A DNA stretch of 64,000 nt. Source: Bradyrhizobium sp. 132. GTDB lineage: Bacteria > Pseudomonadota > Alphaproteobacteria > Rhizobiales > Xanthobacteraceae. The position numbers and the translations under genes were made by a program. Positions within the stretch are counted from its first letter, which is position 1; each line of letters starts with the position of its first letter. Of this stretch, positions 34,952 through 44,821 are shown one piece after another. The notes below the pieces were generated by a model. It had not been told where the DNA came from, made no database searches, and saw nothing but the letters and a program-made list of their open reading frames with translations. The stretch covers positions 105,839 to 169,838 of the forward strand of contig NZ_JADPKY010000024.1 in NCBI RefSeq assembly GCF_023074185.1. Reading direction: 5' to 3'.

Positions 34952-35872
34952 ATGAAGCAGAACTTCACAGTCAGGCACGGTGCACTCGACGGCGTGGAGG
35001 CGTTCCTGAGTGTCGCCCAGCACCGCAGTTTCCGCCGGGCGGCCGCTGAACTCGGGGTCACGCCATCGGCCATCAGTCAGGCGGTACGAGCGCTCGAGGC
35101 GCGCGTGGGCGCGGCGCTCTTCATCCGCACGACCCGCAGCGTCGGTCTGACCGAAGCCGGCGAAAGGTTCTTTGCTCGCGCAAGACCAGCCTTCGAAGAG
35201 CTCATCGCAGCAAGCGGGGCGGCGCGTGAGCTCGGACAGCGGCCGGCCGGTCTCCTGCGTCTCACCGTACCGCGCTCGGTCGTGCCGATCCTGCTGGAGC
35301 CGGTGGTCGCGTCGTTCTGCCGGGCGTTTCCCGAGATTGAGGTGGAGCTTGCTGCGAGCGAAGAGCTGGTCGACCTCGCTGCCGGAGGTTTTGACGCCGG
35401 CATCAGGATGGGCCAGTTCATCACCCCTGACATGATCGCGGTGCGGCTGACGAAGCCGCTGCCGCTCATCATCGTGGGCAGCCCAGCTTACCTCGACCGC
35501 CGCGGCTGGCCCGAGCGCCCGGACAATCTGCGTGAGCACGCGTGCCTGAGATTGCGACGATCGAACGGTGCGCTTGCATCATGGTCGCTCAACGACAACG
35601 GGCGTTCGATCGAGATCGCCGTTTCGGGACCCTTCATCGCCAACGACTTTCCCACGATGCTCGGCGCTGCCGTCGAGGGTGTAGGTCTTGCGCAAGTGCC
35701 CGCACCGCTCGCCGCCGGTGCCATGACGACGGGAAAACTCGTCCACGTGCTGGAGCAATTCGCGCCGATGACGCCGGGGGTGTTCCTCTACTATCCCGGC
35801 CATCGACAAATCATGCCGAAGTTGCGGGCCTTTATCGATCATGTGAAGGGCCGCTCAGGAGCCACGAGCTGA
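34952..35872 (+). CDS. LysR-family transcriptional regulator
   Basis: A 306-residue protein with N-terminal helix-turn-helix (AFLSVAQHRSFRRAAAELGV, SAISQAVRALEARVGAALF) and the LysR substrate domain. It is divergent from the YCII-like gene, with 129 bases between. The region 34823-34951 has an imperfect ATT-CGCGAT-AAT near its right end (34929-34940) but no clear double operator. Probable regulator of the membrane-protein operon. Confidence 0.9.
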   Translation: MKQNFTVRHGALDGVEAFLSVAQHRSFRRAAAELGVTPSAISQAVRALEARVGAALFIRTTRSVGLTEAGERFFARARPAFEELIAASGAARELGQRPAGLLRLTVPRSVVPILLEPVVASFCRAFPEIEVELAASEELVDLAAGGFDAGIRMGQFITPDMIAVRLTKPLPLIIVGSPAYLDRRGWPERPDNLREHACLRLRRSNGALASWSLNDNGRSIEIAVSGPFIANDFPTMLGAAVEGVGLAQVPAPLAAGAMTTGKLVHVLEQFAPMTPGVFLYYPGHRQIMPKLRAFIDHVKGRSGATS

Positions 35873-35969
35873 TCCGAGTCCGGATTTAACGAACTGACGC
35901 TGCTGTTTTGATCGAGCTGCGTAGGGTGCGCAAAAGTGTTCCTGCGCCGTGCCCCACCACGCAAGCAGC

Positions 35970-36755
35970 CTACCGCTCCTCCCGCACGAACCTGTTCCGC
36001 AGCGTCCCGACACCGGTGATGTCGATCTCCACGACATCGCCGTGCTTGATGTCCGGCGACGCACCGTCGGTACCCATCCAGATCACATCGCCGGGCCATA
36101 GCGTGAAGTATTTCGTCAGCTCCACCAGGAACGCCACCACGCCGAAGATCATGTCGTTGGTGTGGAAGCGGTTGGTCTCCTTGCCATTGACCCGGACGAC
36201 GGTTTCCATTTTCGCAAGATCGGCCTCGGTTTCGATCCATGGGCCCATCGGCTTGAACGTGTCGGCGTTCTTCGACCGCCACAGGCTGCGGTCGGCCTTC
36301 TGCCAGCTCCGCTCGCTGACGTCGTTGCCGATGGTGTAGCCGAACACGCAATCCATCGCGTTCTGTTTGGTGAGATGCTTCACCTTCTTGCCGATGACGA
36401 CGACGAGCTCGCCTTCATAGTGGATCTTGTCCGTCGCAAAAAACGGGATCACGACATCCTCGTCATGAGCGATCAGAGCATTCTGGGCGCGATAGCCGAT
36501 CTCGGGCCGATCAGGCACGGCCGGCACCTCGCCGCGCTTGTCGGCGGCCTCTTTCAGGTGTTTCAGGTAGTTCAGGCCGACGCAGTAAAACGTGCGCGGG
36601 ATCAGCGGCAGCTCGATCTTGACCTGCGACAGCGGATGCGTGCGCGAGGTGCGCTGCCATTCGCCAAACGGATCGCCGGTGACCGCGATCACCTGGTCGC
36701 CCTCGACGATTCCCCATGAAGCCTTGTCCGAGGCGGTGAATTTCAGCCAGCGCAT
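35970..36755 (-). CDS. Fumarylacetoacetate hydrolase-family protein
   Basis: A 261-residue FAH-family protein. Metal ligands of the E-x-E type are in KIHYEGELVVVIGKK, with VIWMGTDG and DVSERSWQ as conserved surroundings. Members hydrolyse C-C bonds or decarboxylate/isomerise 2-oxo acids in aromatic catabolism. Third gene of the operon Ldh-LLM-FAH (15 bases after the LLM stop). The end of the frame is followed by an unremarkable 97-base gap to the LysR stop. Confidence 0.9.
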   Translation of the reverse strand: MRWLKFTASDKASWGIVEGDQVIAVTGDPFGEWQRTSRTHPLSQVKIELPLIPRTFYCVGLNYLKHLKEAADKRGEVPAVPDRPEIGYRAQNALIAHDEDVVIPFFATDKIHYEGELVVVIGKKVKHLTKQNAMDCVFGYTIGNDVSERSWQKADRSLWRSKNADTFKPMGPWIETEADLAKMETVVRVNGKETNRFHTNDMIFGVVAFLVELTKYFTLWPGDVIWMGTDGASPDIKHGDVVEIDITGVGTLRNRFVREER

Positions 36756-36770
36756 GCCGTGTCTCCGTTG

Positions 36771-38138
36771 CTATTCCGCGGCATGGCGCGGCTGCATTTT
36801 CCAGGCGCCGGCAGCCGGCCGCTTGAGCCCGAGATTTTCCCGCAGCGTCTTGCCGCGATACTCCTTCTGGAATAAGCCGCGCCGCTGCAATTCCGGTACG
36901 ATATGTTGCACGAAGTCGGCATAGGACCCGGGCACATAGGTGGCGGCGATGACAAACCCGTCGCAGCCGCGCTCGGCGAACATCTCTTCGAGCTTGTCCG
37001 CGATCTCCTTGGGACCGCCGACCATCGCATCCTGGACCTGACCACGGCCGGAAAAGGTGACGAAGTCGCGCGCGCTCGGATTGCTCTTTCCAGAGTTCTT
37101 GAACACCCCGTCGCGGATGCCCAGAATGCCCTGCATGCTTTTCAGCTCTTCCGTCGTCAGCGGCGCGTCGAGATCCTTGGAGGCGAAATCGTAGTTGAGC
37201 GCTTCGGCCAGCAGCGACAGCGCGTCGATTTGCAGCGGGAGCTTGTTGATCAGCGCCATCTTGTCTTCGGCCTCGGCTTTGGTCGCGGCGCAGACCGGCG
37301 TCGTCAGGTTGCAGAGGAACATCGTTTCCGGATCGCGGCCGGCTTTCGCGGCCTCGTTACGCACCGCCGCATAGCCATCCTTGGCGGCGGCGAGGTTGCG
37401 CGCGGCGGTGAAGATCACCTCACCCCATCGTCCTGCAAAGCGCTGGCCGCGGCCGGACGCGCCGGCCTGGATGATCACGGGATGGCCCTGGTCCGAACGC
37501 GGCACGGTGAACGGACCGCGGGACTTGAACGCCGGTCCCCTGTGATCGAGCCGCTTCACCTTGGCCGGATCGGCAAAGCGGCCGCTCGCCTTGTCCATGA
37601 TGAGCGCGCCGTCCTCCCAGGTGTCCCAGTGGCCTAGCACCACCTCCATGAACTCGTCGGCCTTGTCGTACCGCGAATCATGTTCGGGATGAGAGGCGCG
37701 CCCCATATTGTGTGCCTCGCCGTCGTTGAGCGAGGTGACGACGTTCCACCCGGCGCGTCCACCGGACATCAGGTCGAGCGTTGCGAAGCGCCGGGCGATG
37801 TCGAAAGGTTCGAAATAAGTCGTCGAGCCGGTCGCCCCCAACCCGAGCTTCTCTGTCACCAAACCCATCGTGGTCAGCACGATCAGCGGGTCCATCTTCA
37901 CGCAGCGGATGCCGTATTCGACGGTGTGGGCGTGATCGTTGCCGTAGCGGTCCGGCATCGCCAGGCGATCGTCGAAGAACGCCATGTGGAACTTGCCGGC
38001 TTCGAGGACCCTGGCGATCTCTTGATAATAGTCCGCCGACATCGAATCGTCGCGCGAGTCCGGATGTCGCCACGAGCTCGGCAGATTCGTGCAGTTCTGC
38101 GCCTGGAGGAAGCCGACCAGTACCATCTGCCGCGTCAT
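36771..38138 (-). CDS. LLM-class flavin-dependent monooxygenase, NtaA/SnaA/DszA type
   Basis: A 455-residue flavin monooxygenase from the ATG at 38138 (MTRQMVLVGFLQAQN); a longer frame to 38288 is a shadow of the Ldh gene. Family blocks: FHMAFFDDRLAMPDRYG, LGATGSTTYFEPFDIARRF, LDLMSGGRAGWNVVTSLND. It is related to the LLM gene at 15450, but the two differ in the N-terminal half. In an operon with an Ldh-type dehydrogenase (22 bases upstream) and an FAH-type hydrolase, it would open a ring or cleave a C-S/C-N bond. Confidence 0.93.
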   Translation of the reverse strand: MTRQMVLVGFLQAQNCTNLPSSWRHPDSRDDSMSADYYQEIARVLEAGKFHMAFFDDRLAMPDRYGNDHAHTVEYGIRCVKMDPLIVLTTMGLVTEKLGLGATGSTTYFEPFDIARRFATLDLMSGGRAGWNVVTSLNDGEAHNMGRASHPEHDSRYDKADEFMEVVLGHWDTWEDGALIMDKASGRFADPAKVKRLDHRGPAFKSRGPFTVPRSDQGHPVIIQAGASGRGQRFAGRWGEVIFTAARNLAAAKDGYAAVRNEAAKAGRDPETMFLCNLTTPVCAATKAEAEDKMALINKLPLQIDALSLLAEALNYDFASKDLDAPLTTEELKSMQGILGIRDGVFKNSGKSNPSARDFVTFSGRGQVQDAMVGGPKEIADKLEEMFAERGCDGFVIAATYVPGSYADFVQHIVPELQRRGLFQKEYRGKTLRENLGLKRPAAGAWKMQPRHAAE

Positions 38139-38160
38139 GCTGCTGTTCTCCAAAATTCCG

Positions 38161-39213
38161 TCAGGCCAGATCGAGGACCGTATCGAGCCTGTATTCGCGC
38201 GCCAGCGCCCGCAGTTTTTCCCAGGTCGCATCCTCGATCTCGATGCCGTCGCGCAGGCGCTGCTGCTCGCGCACGCCCTCGATCTCACCGGGATAGTAGA
38301 CGCCGTTGCTGCCCTCGGAGGGCGGAGTCGATTTCAGGTATTGCGCGAAATCCGCGACCTCACGCTTGAACGCCTTCAGCGGCCGGAACGCTGCGACGTT
38401 GAACACCGCCATGAAGCAGCCGTCATTGTGCCGGCCCGTCGGCTCGACGCCGAAGCCGAGGCCGGTGAGCAGGCCACAAAGGACCTCGACCATGGCGGCG
38501 AGGCCGCTGCCCTTGTAGCCCTCGGTGCCGCCGAGCGGCAGCAGGGCGCCGCCCTTGCGGTATTGGGTCGGATCGGTGGTGTGTCGTCCTTCGGCATCGA
38601 TGATCCATCCCGTCGGAATCTCCTCGCCACGGGCGACCGCGAGCTGGATCTTGCCGGCCGCCACCGTCGAGGTCGCCATGTCCAGGTAGAAGGGCGCATC
38701 GAGATCGGACGGCACCGCGATCGAGATCGGATTGGTGCCAAGCCGTGCCTCCTTGCCGCCGAACGGCGCCACGTGTTTCGGTGAGCGGCCGGAATCTGCC
38801 GTTGCGATCCCGATCATGCCTTCGCGCATCGCCATCAGCGGATAGGCGGCGAGGCGGCCGACATGGCTTTGCCGGAACACGGTGCAAGCGGCGACATTCA
38901 CCGTCTTCGCCTTCTCGATCGTCAGCGCCATCGCCTTGGCGTTGACGTGGAAGCCGAAACCCCAATGGCCGTCGATCACGGTCGTCGTCGGCGATTCCCG
39001 GACGATGCTCCATTTGGCGCCAGGCACGATGTGGCCAGCCTTGATACGGTCGATGTAGGTGGGAACAGCGATCACGCCGTGGGAATCATGGCCGGCGAGA
39101 TTGGCGTTGACGCAGCCGATCGCGACCGCGTCAGCCTCTTCCTCGGAAGCTCCGGCGGCACGAAGCAGCACGGCGCTGACGCGCGTGAGGCGGTCGGCCT
39201 TGACGATGGGCAT
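38161..39213 (-). CDS. Malate/L-lactate dehydrogenase (Ldh2/YbiC) family oxidoreductase
   Basis: A 350-residue protein. The NAD-binding Ldh2 fold has GHDSHGV at residue 41-47, which carries the catalytic histidine, plus RQSHVGRLAAYPL, and the PISIAVPS/FYLDMATSTVAAGKI segments. Members reduce or oxidise 2-hydroxy acids or imines (for example ureidoglycolate or delta1-piperideine). First gene of the operon, with a 295-base gap up to the GAF-GGDEF-EAL gene where both promoters must lie. Confidence 0.9.
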   Translation of the reverse strand: MPIVKADRLTRVSAVLLRAAGASEEEADAVAIGCVNANLAGHDSHGVIAVPTYIDRIKAGHIVPGAKWSIVRESPTTTVIDGHWGFGFHVNAKAMALTIEKAKTVNVAACTVFRQSHVGRLAAYPLMAMREGMIGIATADSGRSPKHVAPFGGKEARLGTNPISIAVPSDLDAPFYLDMATSTVAAGKIQLAVARGEEIPTGWIIDAEGRHTTDPTQYRKGGALLPLGGTEGYKGSGLAAMVEVLCGLLTGLGFGVEPTGRHNDGCFMAVFNVAAFRPLKAFKREVADFAQYLKSTPPSEGSNGVYYPGEIEGVREQQRLRDGIEIEDATWEKLRALAREYRLDTVLDLA

Positions 39214-39508
39214 CGCGTTTCCTCGGTCCTCGCCCTTGGTGGGCGGTTGCTGAGAGCCATCGTCTCAAAGCGCGCGAGCGATATCAATCTCCCGTAAACC
39301 AATACAGGGCTGCAAATTCGTAGAGAGCACGCGCCTTTGGTTGAAGACTCGTCCCGTGCGGCGGCATTTTCGACAGTTTTCCGCCGGTTGTTCGCAGCTC
39401 GTTCACTTTGATCGAGGGTTTGCGGCCTGCAATAACGACCACTTAGGCGATCGCCGGTCATAACGTCATCCGGGAAAAAAAGGCAGAAATGCCCGGGGAG
39501 TTGAGATC

Positions 39509-42500
39509 GTGACGACGACACTCGCGCGCACCTTTGCGGCGTTGAGCGCCATAAATGAAGCGATCCTCTACGCGAAATCGCCGGACGAGCTGCACCAGAA
39601 GGTCTGCGACGCCGGGTTTTCGAGCGGGGACTTCATGGCGGTCGCCGTGTTCCTCGTGGATTCGGACGGCCGTCTGCTGCGCTTTGCCGCCGGTCGCGGC
39701 GACGACGTCGCGCGGCTGAGCGCAATCGAGATCACCACGGAAGCCGGAAGTGCCGAGGGATCGGGCGTCAGCGGGGAGGCCTTCCGCAGCCGGAAGCTCT
39801 GCATCAGCAACGATTTTCTGAACGACCCGCGCTCGCTCGCGTGGCGCGAGGGCGCGTTTAAGGCGCATGTCGGCGCCGCGGCGGCGTTGCCGCTTCTGTG
39901 CAGCGGCAAGAGCGTCGGCGTGCTGCTCGTGACCCGCAGTGAGGCCGGTTCGCTAAGCGATCAAATGGTGTCGCTGTTCGAGCGCATGTCGGCCAACATT
40001 TCCTATGCTCTGGACAATTTCGCGCGCGAGACTGCACGGCAGACCGGCGTGCGGGCGATGCGCCGGCTCAACCGTATGTACGGCGCGATCAGCGCAACCA
40101 ACGAGGCCATCCTGCGCGCCAAGAGCGAGCAGGAGCTGTATCAGCTCGTGTGCGACGCCTCCGTGCACAGCGGCGAATCGCTGGCGACTATCGTGTTGCT
40201 TCGCGAGTCGGATTCTCACTGGATGAAGCCGGTCGCCTCCACCGGGCAGAACCTCGAGCTGGTCACCCAGGCACGCTATTCGATCGACCCGGAAAATCTC
40301 TATGGCAAGGGCATATCCGGCGAGGTGTTCCGGACGCAAAAGCCGATCGTCGAGGACGATCTCGCTCGCCGCACCAGGGGCACTCCGTGGGAGCGCGCCA
40401 ACGTCAACACCGGCGTTGCCGCCTGCGTGGTCGCGCCGCTGATCAGGCACGGTGAAAGTGTCGGCGTGCTCTTGTTCTTCATCAGCCGATCCTGGGCCAA
40501 GGACGAGGAGATCGTCGCGCTCCTCTTGCGGATGGCTGAGAACGTCTCGTTCGCGCTCGATAATTTCGGGCGCGAGGCTGAAAAAGCCAAGATCGCCAGA
40601 GAAGAAGAGCGCCTGGCACGCATGTATGCGGCGCTCAGCGCCACCAACGAGGCGATCTTGCGCGCTCGGTCGCGCTCCGAGCTGTTCGACCTTGTCTGCG
40701 AGGCGACGGCGAAGGGAGCCAAGTTCACTTCGGTCACCATTGCGCTCGCCGATCATCACGCCGAACTGCTGCGTGTCGTCTCCTGCTACGGACCGAACGC
40801 GGACCAGGTTCGCAACTTCAAATTCTCGACCTGCGACGATGTGCCCGAAGGCCGTGGGCTGACCGGCACCTCATTCCGCACGCGCCAGCCCGCCGTCAGC
40901 AACGACGTGCTCGCCGACGATCGCATTGCGCCGTGGCAGGCCAGCGCCCGCCGCAACGGGATCGCGTCCTCCGCGGCGTTGCCGCTCTTCAACGGCGACC
41001 AGGTCGAAGGCGTGTTCCTGTTCAACTCTCCGGAGCGCGACACCTTCACGGGCGAATTCATCGAGCTGCTGCGCAAGCTCCAGGCTAATGTCGGCTTCGC
41101 GCTGGAGAATTTCGACCGGGCCGACGAGAAGGCCAAGGCCGATATGCAGCGCAACCGTCTGCGCGGCATGCTCGAGGCGCTGACCGCGACCAACGAAGCG
41201 ATCATGCGGGTGAAGACCCGCGCCGAACTGTTCGAGGTGATCTGCGAGGCGGCGGTGCTCGGCGACACCTTCTCCTCCGCGACCATCGCACTCGTGGACG
41301 AGACCGGGCACTACCTCGACATTGCCATGACCAAGGGCGAGAGCTGCTATCAGGTCAAGCAATGGCGGTTCTCGACGTCGGCTGGCGATCCGGAAGGCCG
41401 AGGGCTGGCCGGCACGACGTTCCGTACGCGCGCCCCTTGCGTCGCCAACGAGCTTCTTACCGACATCCGTACGGCCCATTGGCATCAGATCGCTCGCATC
41501 CAGGGCACGAAATCGGGCGCCTGCTTCCCGTTGCTCAGCAACGGCTGTGAGGCGATCGGCGTGCTGCTGTTCCTCTCGCCGGACGAGGGCACGTTCACGC
41601 CGGATCTCATCCAGCTGCTGGGACGGCTTGCCGAGAACGTGTCGTTCGCGCTCGACAATTTCGAGCGCGCCGAGGAAAAGGCCCGCACCGAGGCGCAGAA
41701 GGAGCGCCTGACGCGCATGTTCGCGGCGCTGAGCGCGACTAACGAAGCGATCATGCGGGCGAAGTCGCGGGCCGAGCTGTTCGACCTCGTTTGCCTGGCA
41801 GCGTCGAACGGCGCCAAGTTCACCTCGACCACGATTGCGCTGGCCAGGGCAGGCAGCGACCAGCTCGAGATCGTGTCGGCGGCCGGGCCGTCCGCCGACA
41901 CCACGCGCAACGTCCGTCTCTCCGTCGACCCCGAGCGACCCGAGGGGCGCGGAATGAGCGGCTCGGCGTTCCGCACCCGCCAGCCCTGCATCAGCAACGA
42001 CTATCTCAACGACGACCGCGTCCGCGTCTTCCACGCTATCGTCCGCAACGACGGCGCTCGGTCCGGCGCGGCGTTTCCGCTCGTCGCGCACGATCAGGCC
42101 GTCGGTGTCATGATCTACATGTCGACCGAACCGGGTACCTTCACGGTCGAGTTCGTCGAGCTGTTGCAGCGCCTCGCCGACAACGTCTCCTTCGCGATGG
42201 AGAATTTCGATCGCGCGGACGAGAAGGACGAGGCGGACGAGCGGATCGAATACCTCGCCTCTCACGACAGCCTGACCGACCTGCCGAACCGCGAGACGTT
42301 CAACGGGCTGCTGCGGGAGGCAATCGACGCGGCGCAGCGCCATGATCACCGCTTCGCGGTGCTTTTCATCGACCTCGACCGCTTCAAGGTCATCAACGAT
42401 TCACTGGGACACGAGGCCGGCGACCTGCTCCTGCTCGAAGTGGCGAACCGGCTGCGCGGTGCGCTGCGGGCAAGCGACGTCGTGGCGCGGCTCGGCGGCG

Positions 42501-43624
42501 ACGAGTTCGTGGTGATTCTCGACCAGTGCGGTGAGATCGACGACGTCCAGCGCATCGCGACCGGGCTGCTGAAGGCGCTCGCCGAGCCCATGGAGCTGGC
42601 CGGGCACGAGTGCCACACCACGGCCTCGATCGGCATCGCGATGTATCCGGCCAACGGCGCCGACGTGCAGACGCTGACCAAGAACGCCGATATGGCGATG
42701 TATCTCGCCAAGGAAGACGGCAAGAACGGCCACCGCTTCTTCTCCAAGGAAGTGAAGACCCAGTCGATAGAACGGCTGTCGCTGGAGAGCGCGTTGCGCC
42801 GGGCGCTGGAGCGCGAACAGTTTTCGCTGAACTACCAGCCCAAGGTGGACATGGAGACCGGCCAGATCACCGGCGTGGAAGCGCTGCTGCGCTGGACACA
42901 TCCTGATCTCGGCAGCATCTCGCCGGCGCAGTTCATTCCGCTTGCGGAAGAGACCGGGCTGATCGTGCCGATCGGCCGCTGGGTGGTAAGGGAGGCCTGC
43001 GCGCAGGCCATGGCTTGGCAGCGCCGCGGCTTGTTGCCGGTGTCTATGGCAGTCAACCTGTCGCCGCGTCAGTTTGTCGACGAACATCTGTTGCAGGACG
43101 TCGACGAGGCGCTGGCCGCCAGCGGCATGTCGCCGGTGCTGCTCCAGTTGGAAGTCACCGAGAGCATGATGATGCGTAATGTCGGGCGCGCGCTGAAGGT
43201 GCTCGACGCCATCCAGAGTCGCGGCATTCGCCTCGCCATCGACGATTTCGGCACTGGCTATTCGTCGATGTCGCTGATGAAGCATTTTCCGATCGACACC
43301 ATCAAGATCGACCGCTCCTTCGTGCGGGACCTGCCGCAGGATTCGGAAGACCAGGCGATCGCACAGGCGATCATCAGCATGGGCAAGGCGCTCGGCATGA
43401 CCGTCGTCGCGGAAGGCGTCGAGAACGTCGAACAGGAAGCTTTCTTGCGCGCCCATGGCTGCGACGAAATGCAGGGCTTCCTGATCGCCAAGCCGTTGCC
43501 GGCGCGCCAGATGGCGGAGTTGCTGCGACCGATTGAGCTGGCTGTCGCACCGCCGCTCCAGCCGGAGCCGGACCAGGCCGCCACCGAAGCCGCTGCGCTA
43601 CGGTTGAAACGAGCTGTCGTCTAA
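39509..43624 (+). CDS. Five-GAF GGDEF-EAL protein (putative c-di-GMP synthase/phosphodiesterase)
   Basis: A 1371-residue soluble protein from a GTG at 39509 (GGGGAG at 39494-39499). Five GAF-like modules begin near residues 5, 190, 372, 554 and 737, each carrying an ALSATNEAI-type start, an FRT(R/Q)-type motif and an NVSFALDNF-type end. The period is 182-183 residues. The GGDEF domain follows (motif GGDEF at 996-1000, with the RASD inhibitory I-site five residues before it) and then EAL (EALLRW at 1124, DDFGTGYSS, IKIDRSF, EGVE). Both enzyme sites are intact, so both activities are possible. No membrane helix, so it senses cytosolic ligands. A polysaccharide locus follows. Antisense frames are shadows. 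Confidence 0.95.
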   Translation: MTTTLARTFAALSAINEAILYAKSPDELHQKVCDAGFSSGDFMAVAVFLVDSDGRLLRFAAGRGDDVARLSAIEITTEAGSAEGSGVSGEAFRSRKLCISNDFLNDPRSLAWREGAFKAHVGAAAALPLLCSGKSVGVLLVTRSEAGSLSDQMVSLFERMSANISYALDNFARETARQTGVRAMRRLNRMYGAISATNEAILRAKSEQELYQLVCDASVHSGESLATIVLLRESDSHWMKPVASTGQNLELVTQARYSIDPENLYGKGISGEVFRTQKPIVEDDLARRTRGTPWERANVNTGVAACVVAPLIRHGESVGVLLFFISRSWAKDEEIVALLLRMAENVSFALDNFGREAEKAKIAREEERLARMYAALSATNEAILRARSRSELFDLVCEATAKGAKFTSVTIALADHHAELLRVVSCYGPNADQVRNFKFSTCDDVPEGRGLTGTSFRTRQPAVSNDVLADDRIAPWQASARRNGIASSAALPLFNGDQVEGVFLFNSPERDTFTGEFIELLRKLQANVGFALENFDRADEKAKADMQRNRLRGMLEALTATNEAIMRVKTRAELFEVICEAAVLGDTFSSATIALVDETGHYLDIAMTKGESCYQVKQWRFSTSAGDPEGRGLAGTTFRTRAPCVANELLTDIRTAHWHQIARIQGTKSGACFPLLSNGCEAIGVLLFLSPDEGTFTPDLIQLLGRLAENVSFALDNFERAEEKARTEAQKERLTRMFAALSATNEAIMRAKSRAELFDLVCLAASNGAKFTSTTIALARAGSDQLEIVSAAGPSADTTRNVRLSVDPERPEGRGMSGSAFRTRQPCISNDYLNDDRVRVFHAIVRNDGARSGAAFPLVAHDQAVGVMIYMSTEPGTFTVEFVELLQRLADNVSFAMENFDRADEKDEADERIEYLASHDSLTDLPNRETFNGLLREAIDAAQRHDHRFAVLFIDLDRFKVINDSLGHEAGDLLLLEVANRLRGALRASDVVARLGGDEFVVILDQCGEIDDVQRIATGLLKALAEPMELAGHECHTTASIGIAMYPANGADVQTLTKNADMAMYLAKEDGKNGHRFFSKEVKTQSIERLSLESALRRALEREQFSLNYQPKVDMETGQITGVEALLRWTHPDLGSISPAQFIPLAEETGLIVPIGRWVVREACAQAMAWQRRGLLPVSMAVNLSPRQFVDEHLLQDVDEALAASGMSPVLLQLEVTESMMMRNVGRALKVLDAIQSRGIRLAIDDFGTGYSSMSLMKHFPIDTIKIDRSFVRDLPQDSEDQAIAQAIISMGKALGMTVVAEGVENVEQEAFLRAHGCDEMQGFLIAKPLPARQMAELLRPIELAVAPPLQPEPDQAATEAAALRLKRAVV

Positions 43625-43939
43625 CGGCTGCGGGTGCAGCTCGCGGACGTCGTCTTTCTTGATTTCCGCCTTGCGCGGAAAATCATCCGGCCAGGTCAGC
43701 GAGGTCTGTTTGGCGAACAGGGCGAGCAGGGCATGGGCGCCTTCGGCAAAGCTCGAGTTGTGGCTCAGACCGAGTTCAGAACACCACGCGTGTGGCATCG
43801 GCTCGTGCGCGTCGAACAACGCCATTGCCGGACCCCACCACCAGGCCGGCGCCGGCGATCGTTCGTCCTCCGGCACGGCATGCCAGAGGACGAGTTCATC
43901 CATCACGCGCTCGAATTGCAGGCTTGCGGCCTGATGCAT
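43598..43939 (-). CDS. Hypothetical protein
   Basis: A 113-residue protein starting MHQAASLQFERVMDELVLWH, rich in tryptophan and acidic residues (WWWGPAMALFDAHEPMPHAWC), with no signal or membrane segment. The tail overlaps the end of the GGDEF-EAL gene by 27 bases in convergent orientation. Not recognised, but codon composition and a conserved-looking tryptophan-rich core favour a real gene. Confidence 0.6.
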   Translation of the reverse strand: MHQAASLQFERVMDELVLWHAVPEDERSPAPAWWWGPAMALFDAHEPMPHAWCSELGLSHNSSFAEGAHALLALFAKQTSLTWPDDFPRKAEIKKDDVRELHPQPLDDSSFQP

Positions 43940-44014
43940 TCGTTCCGTGCTCCCTCGGGTCGCGCCTGAAAGCAGGCCGACGGACAGTCCGTCGCTCGGC
44001 CATCTCGACGTCTC

Positions 44015-44821
44015 TCAGCGATTGAAGGGCCGTTTGCGGCTGAAGAGAAGATAGATCGCGCGGGGATTGGTGGTCAAATAGCGCCAGAACAGGCGTCGCG
44101 GCTCCAGCAAGGTGCGCCAGACCCATTCGAGTCCGATCTTCTGCATCCATTGCGGGGCGCGCGACCGGCTGCCCGACAAGAAGTTGAACAAGCCGCCGGA
44201 TGTCTTGATGACGCCGACATTGGTGAGATGCGGGGTGAATTCCTCAACGAATGCCTGCTCGTTGGGTACGCCGAACGCGACCCACAGATAGTCCGGCGCG
44301 AGCGCGTTGATCTCCTCGACCTTCGCGCGCAGCGCCTCGCCCCGGAGGTAGCCGTGGCTGTGTCCGACGATCTTGAGGTCCGGATACAGGCGACGAACAT
44401 TCTCGACCGCTGCGGCGTTCTCGGCCTCGCTGGCACCGAACATGTAGAAGGTGCGGCCCAGCGCTTCCGCCTTGCGCGCGACGACGTGGAACAGGTCGGT
44501 GGTCGCGACGCGCTCGGGCAGTGGAAACCAGGATTGCAGTTTTGAGGCCGCCACCAGCGGCTGGCCGTCGGCGTTGATCAGGTCGGCGGCACGGAACAGA
44601 CGCTCGGTCTGCGGCTCGGTCGAACACCGCGCCAGCACCTCGCCATTGGCCGAAGTCAGGAACAGCGGGCGGCCGATGCGATGACGCGGATCGGTTGCCT
44701 CGATCATGAAATCGGCGGTCGCTTCCAGGTCGAGTGCGGCCATGCGAAGGCCGCCGACCGTGATCCGCGGCACGTCGGCGGTTGCGGCCCGGCCCTCCAG
44801 ATTGATGCGACGCTCAAGCAT
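44015..44821 (-). CDS. WecG/TagA/CpsF-family glycosyltransferase
   Basis: A 268-residue protein with the family layout: FLTSANGEVLARCS, LINADGQPLVAAS, LFHVVARKAEALGRTFYMFGAS, VEEINALAPDYLWVAFGVPNEQ and the C-terminal WMQKIGLEWVWRTLLEPRRLFWRYL. It transfers a sugar from a nucleotide donor to a lipid-linked intermediate. It is the last of two genes: its ATG lies within the end of the Wzz/kinase-like gene (8-base overlap), implying coupled translation. Confidence 0.92.
   Translation of the reverse strand: MLERRINLEGRAATADVPRITVGGLRMAALDLEATADFMIEATDPRHRIGRPLFLTSANGEVLARCSTEPQTERLFRAADLINADGQPLVAASKLQSWFPLPERVATTDLFHVVARKAEALGRTFYMFGASEAENAAAVENVRRLYPDLKIVGHSHGYLRGEALRAKVEEINALAPDYLWVAFGVPNEQAFVEEFTPHLTNVGVIKTSGGLFNFLSGSRSRAPQWMQKIGLEWVWRTLLEPRRLFWRYLTTNPRAIYLLFSRKRPFNR

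Noticed and set aside
40871..42349. 492-residue minus-strand frame over the GAF region
   Set aside because: Reflects the repetitive GAF coding sequence on the other strand, with no domain.
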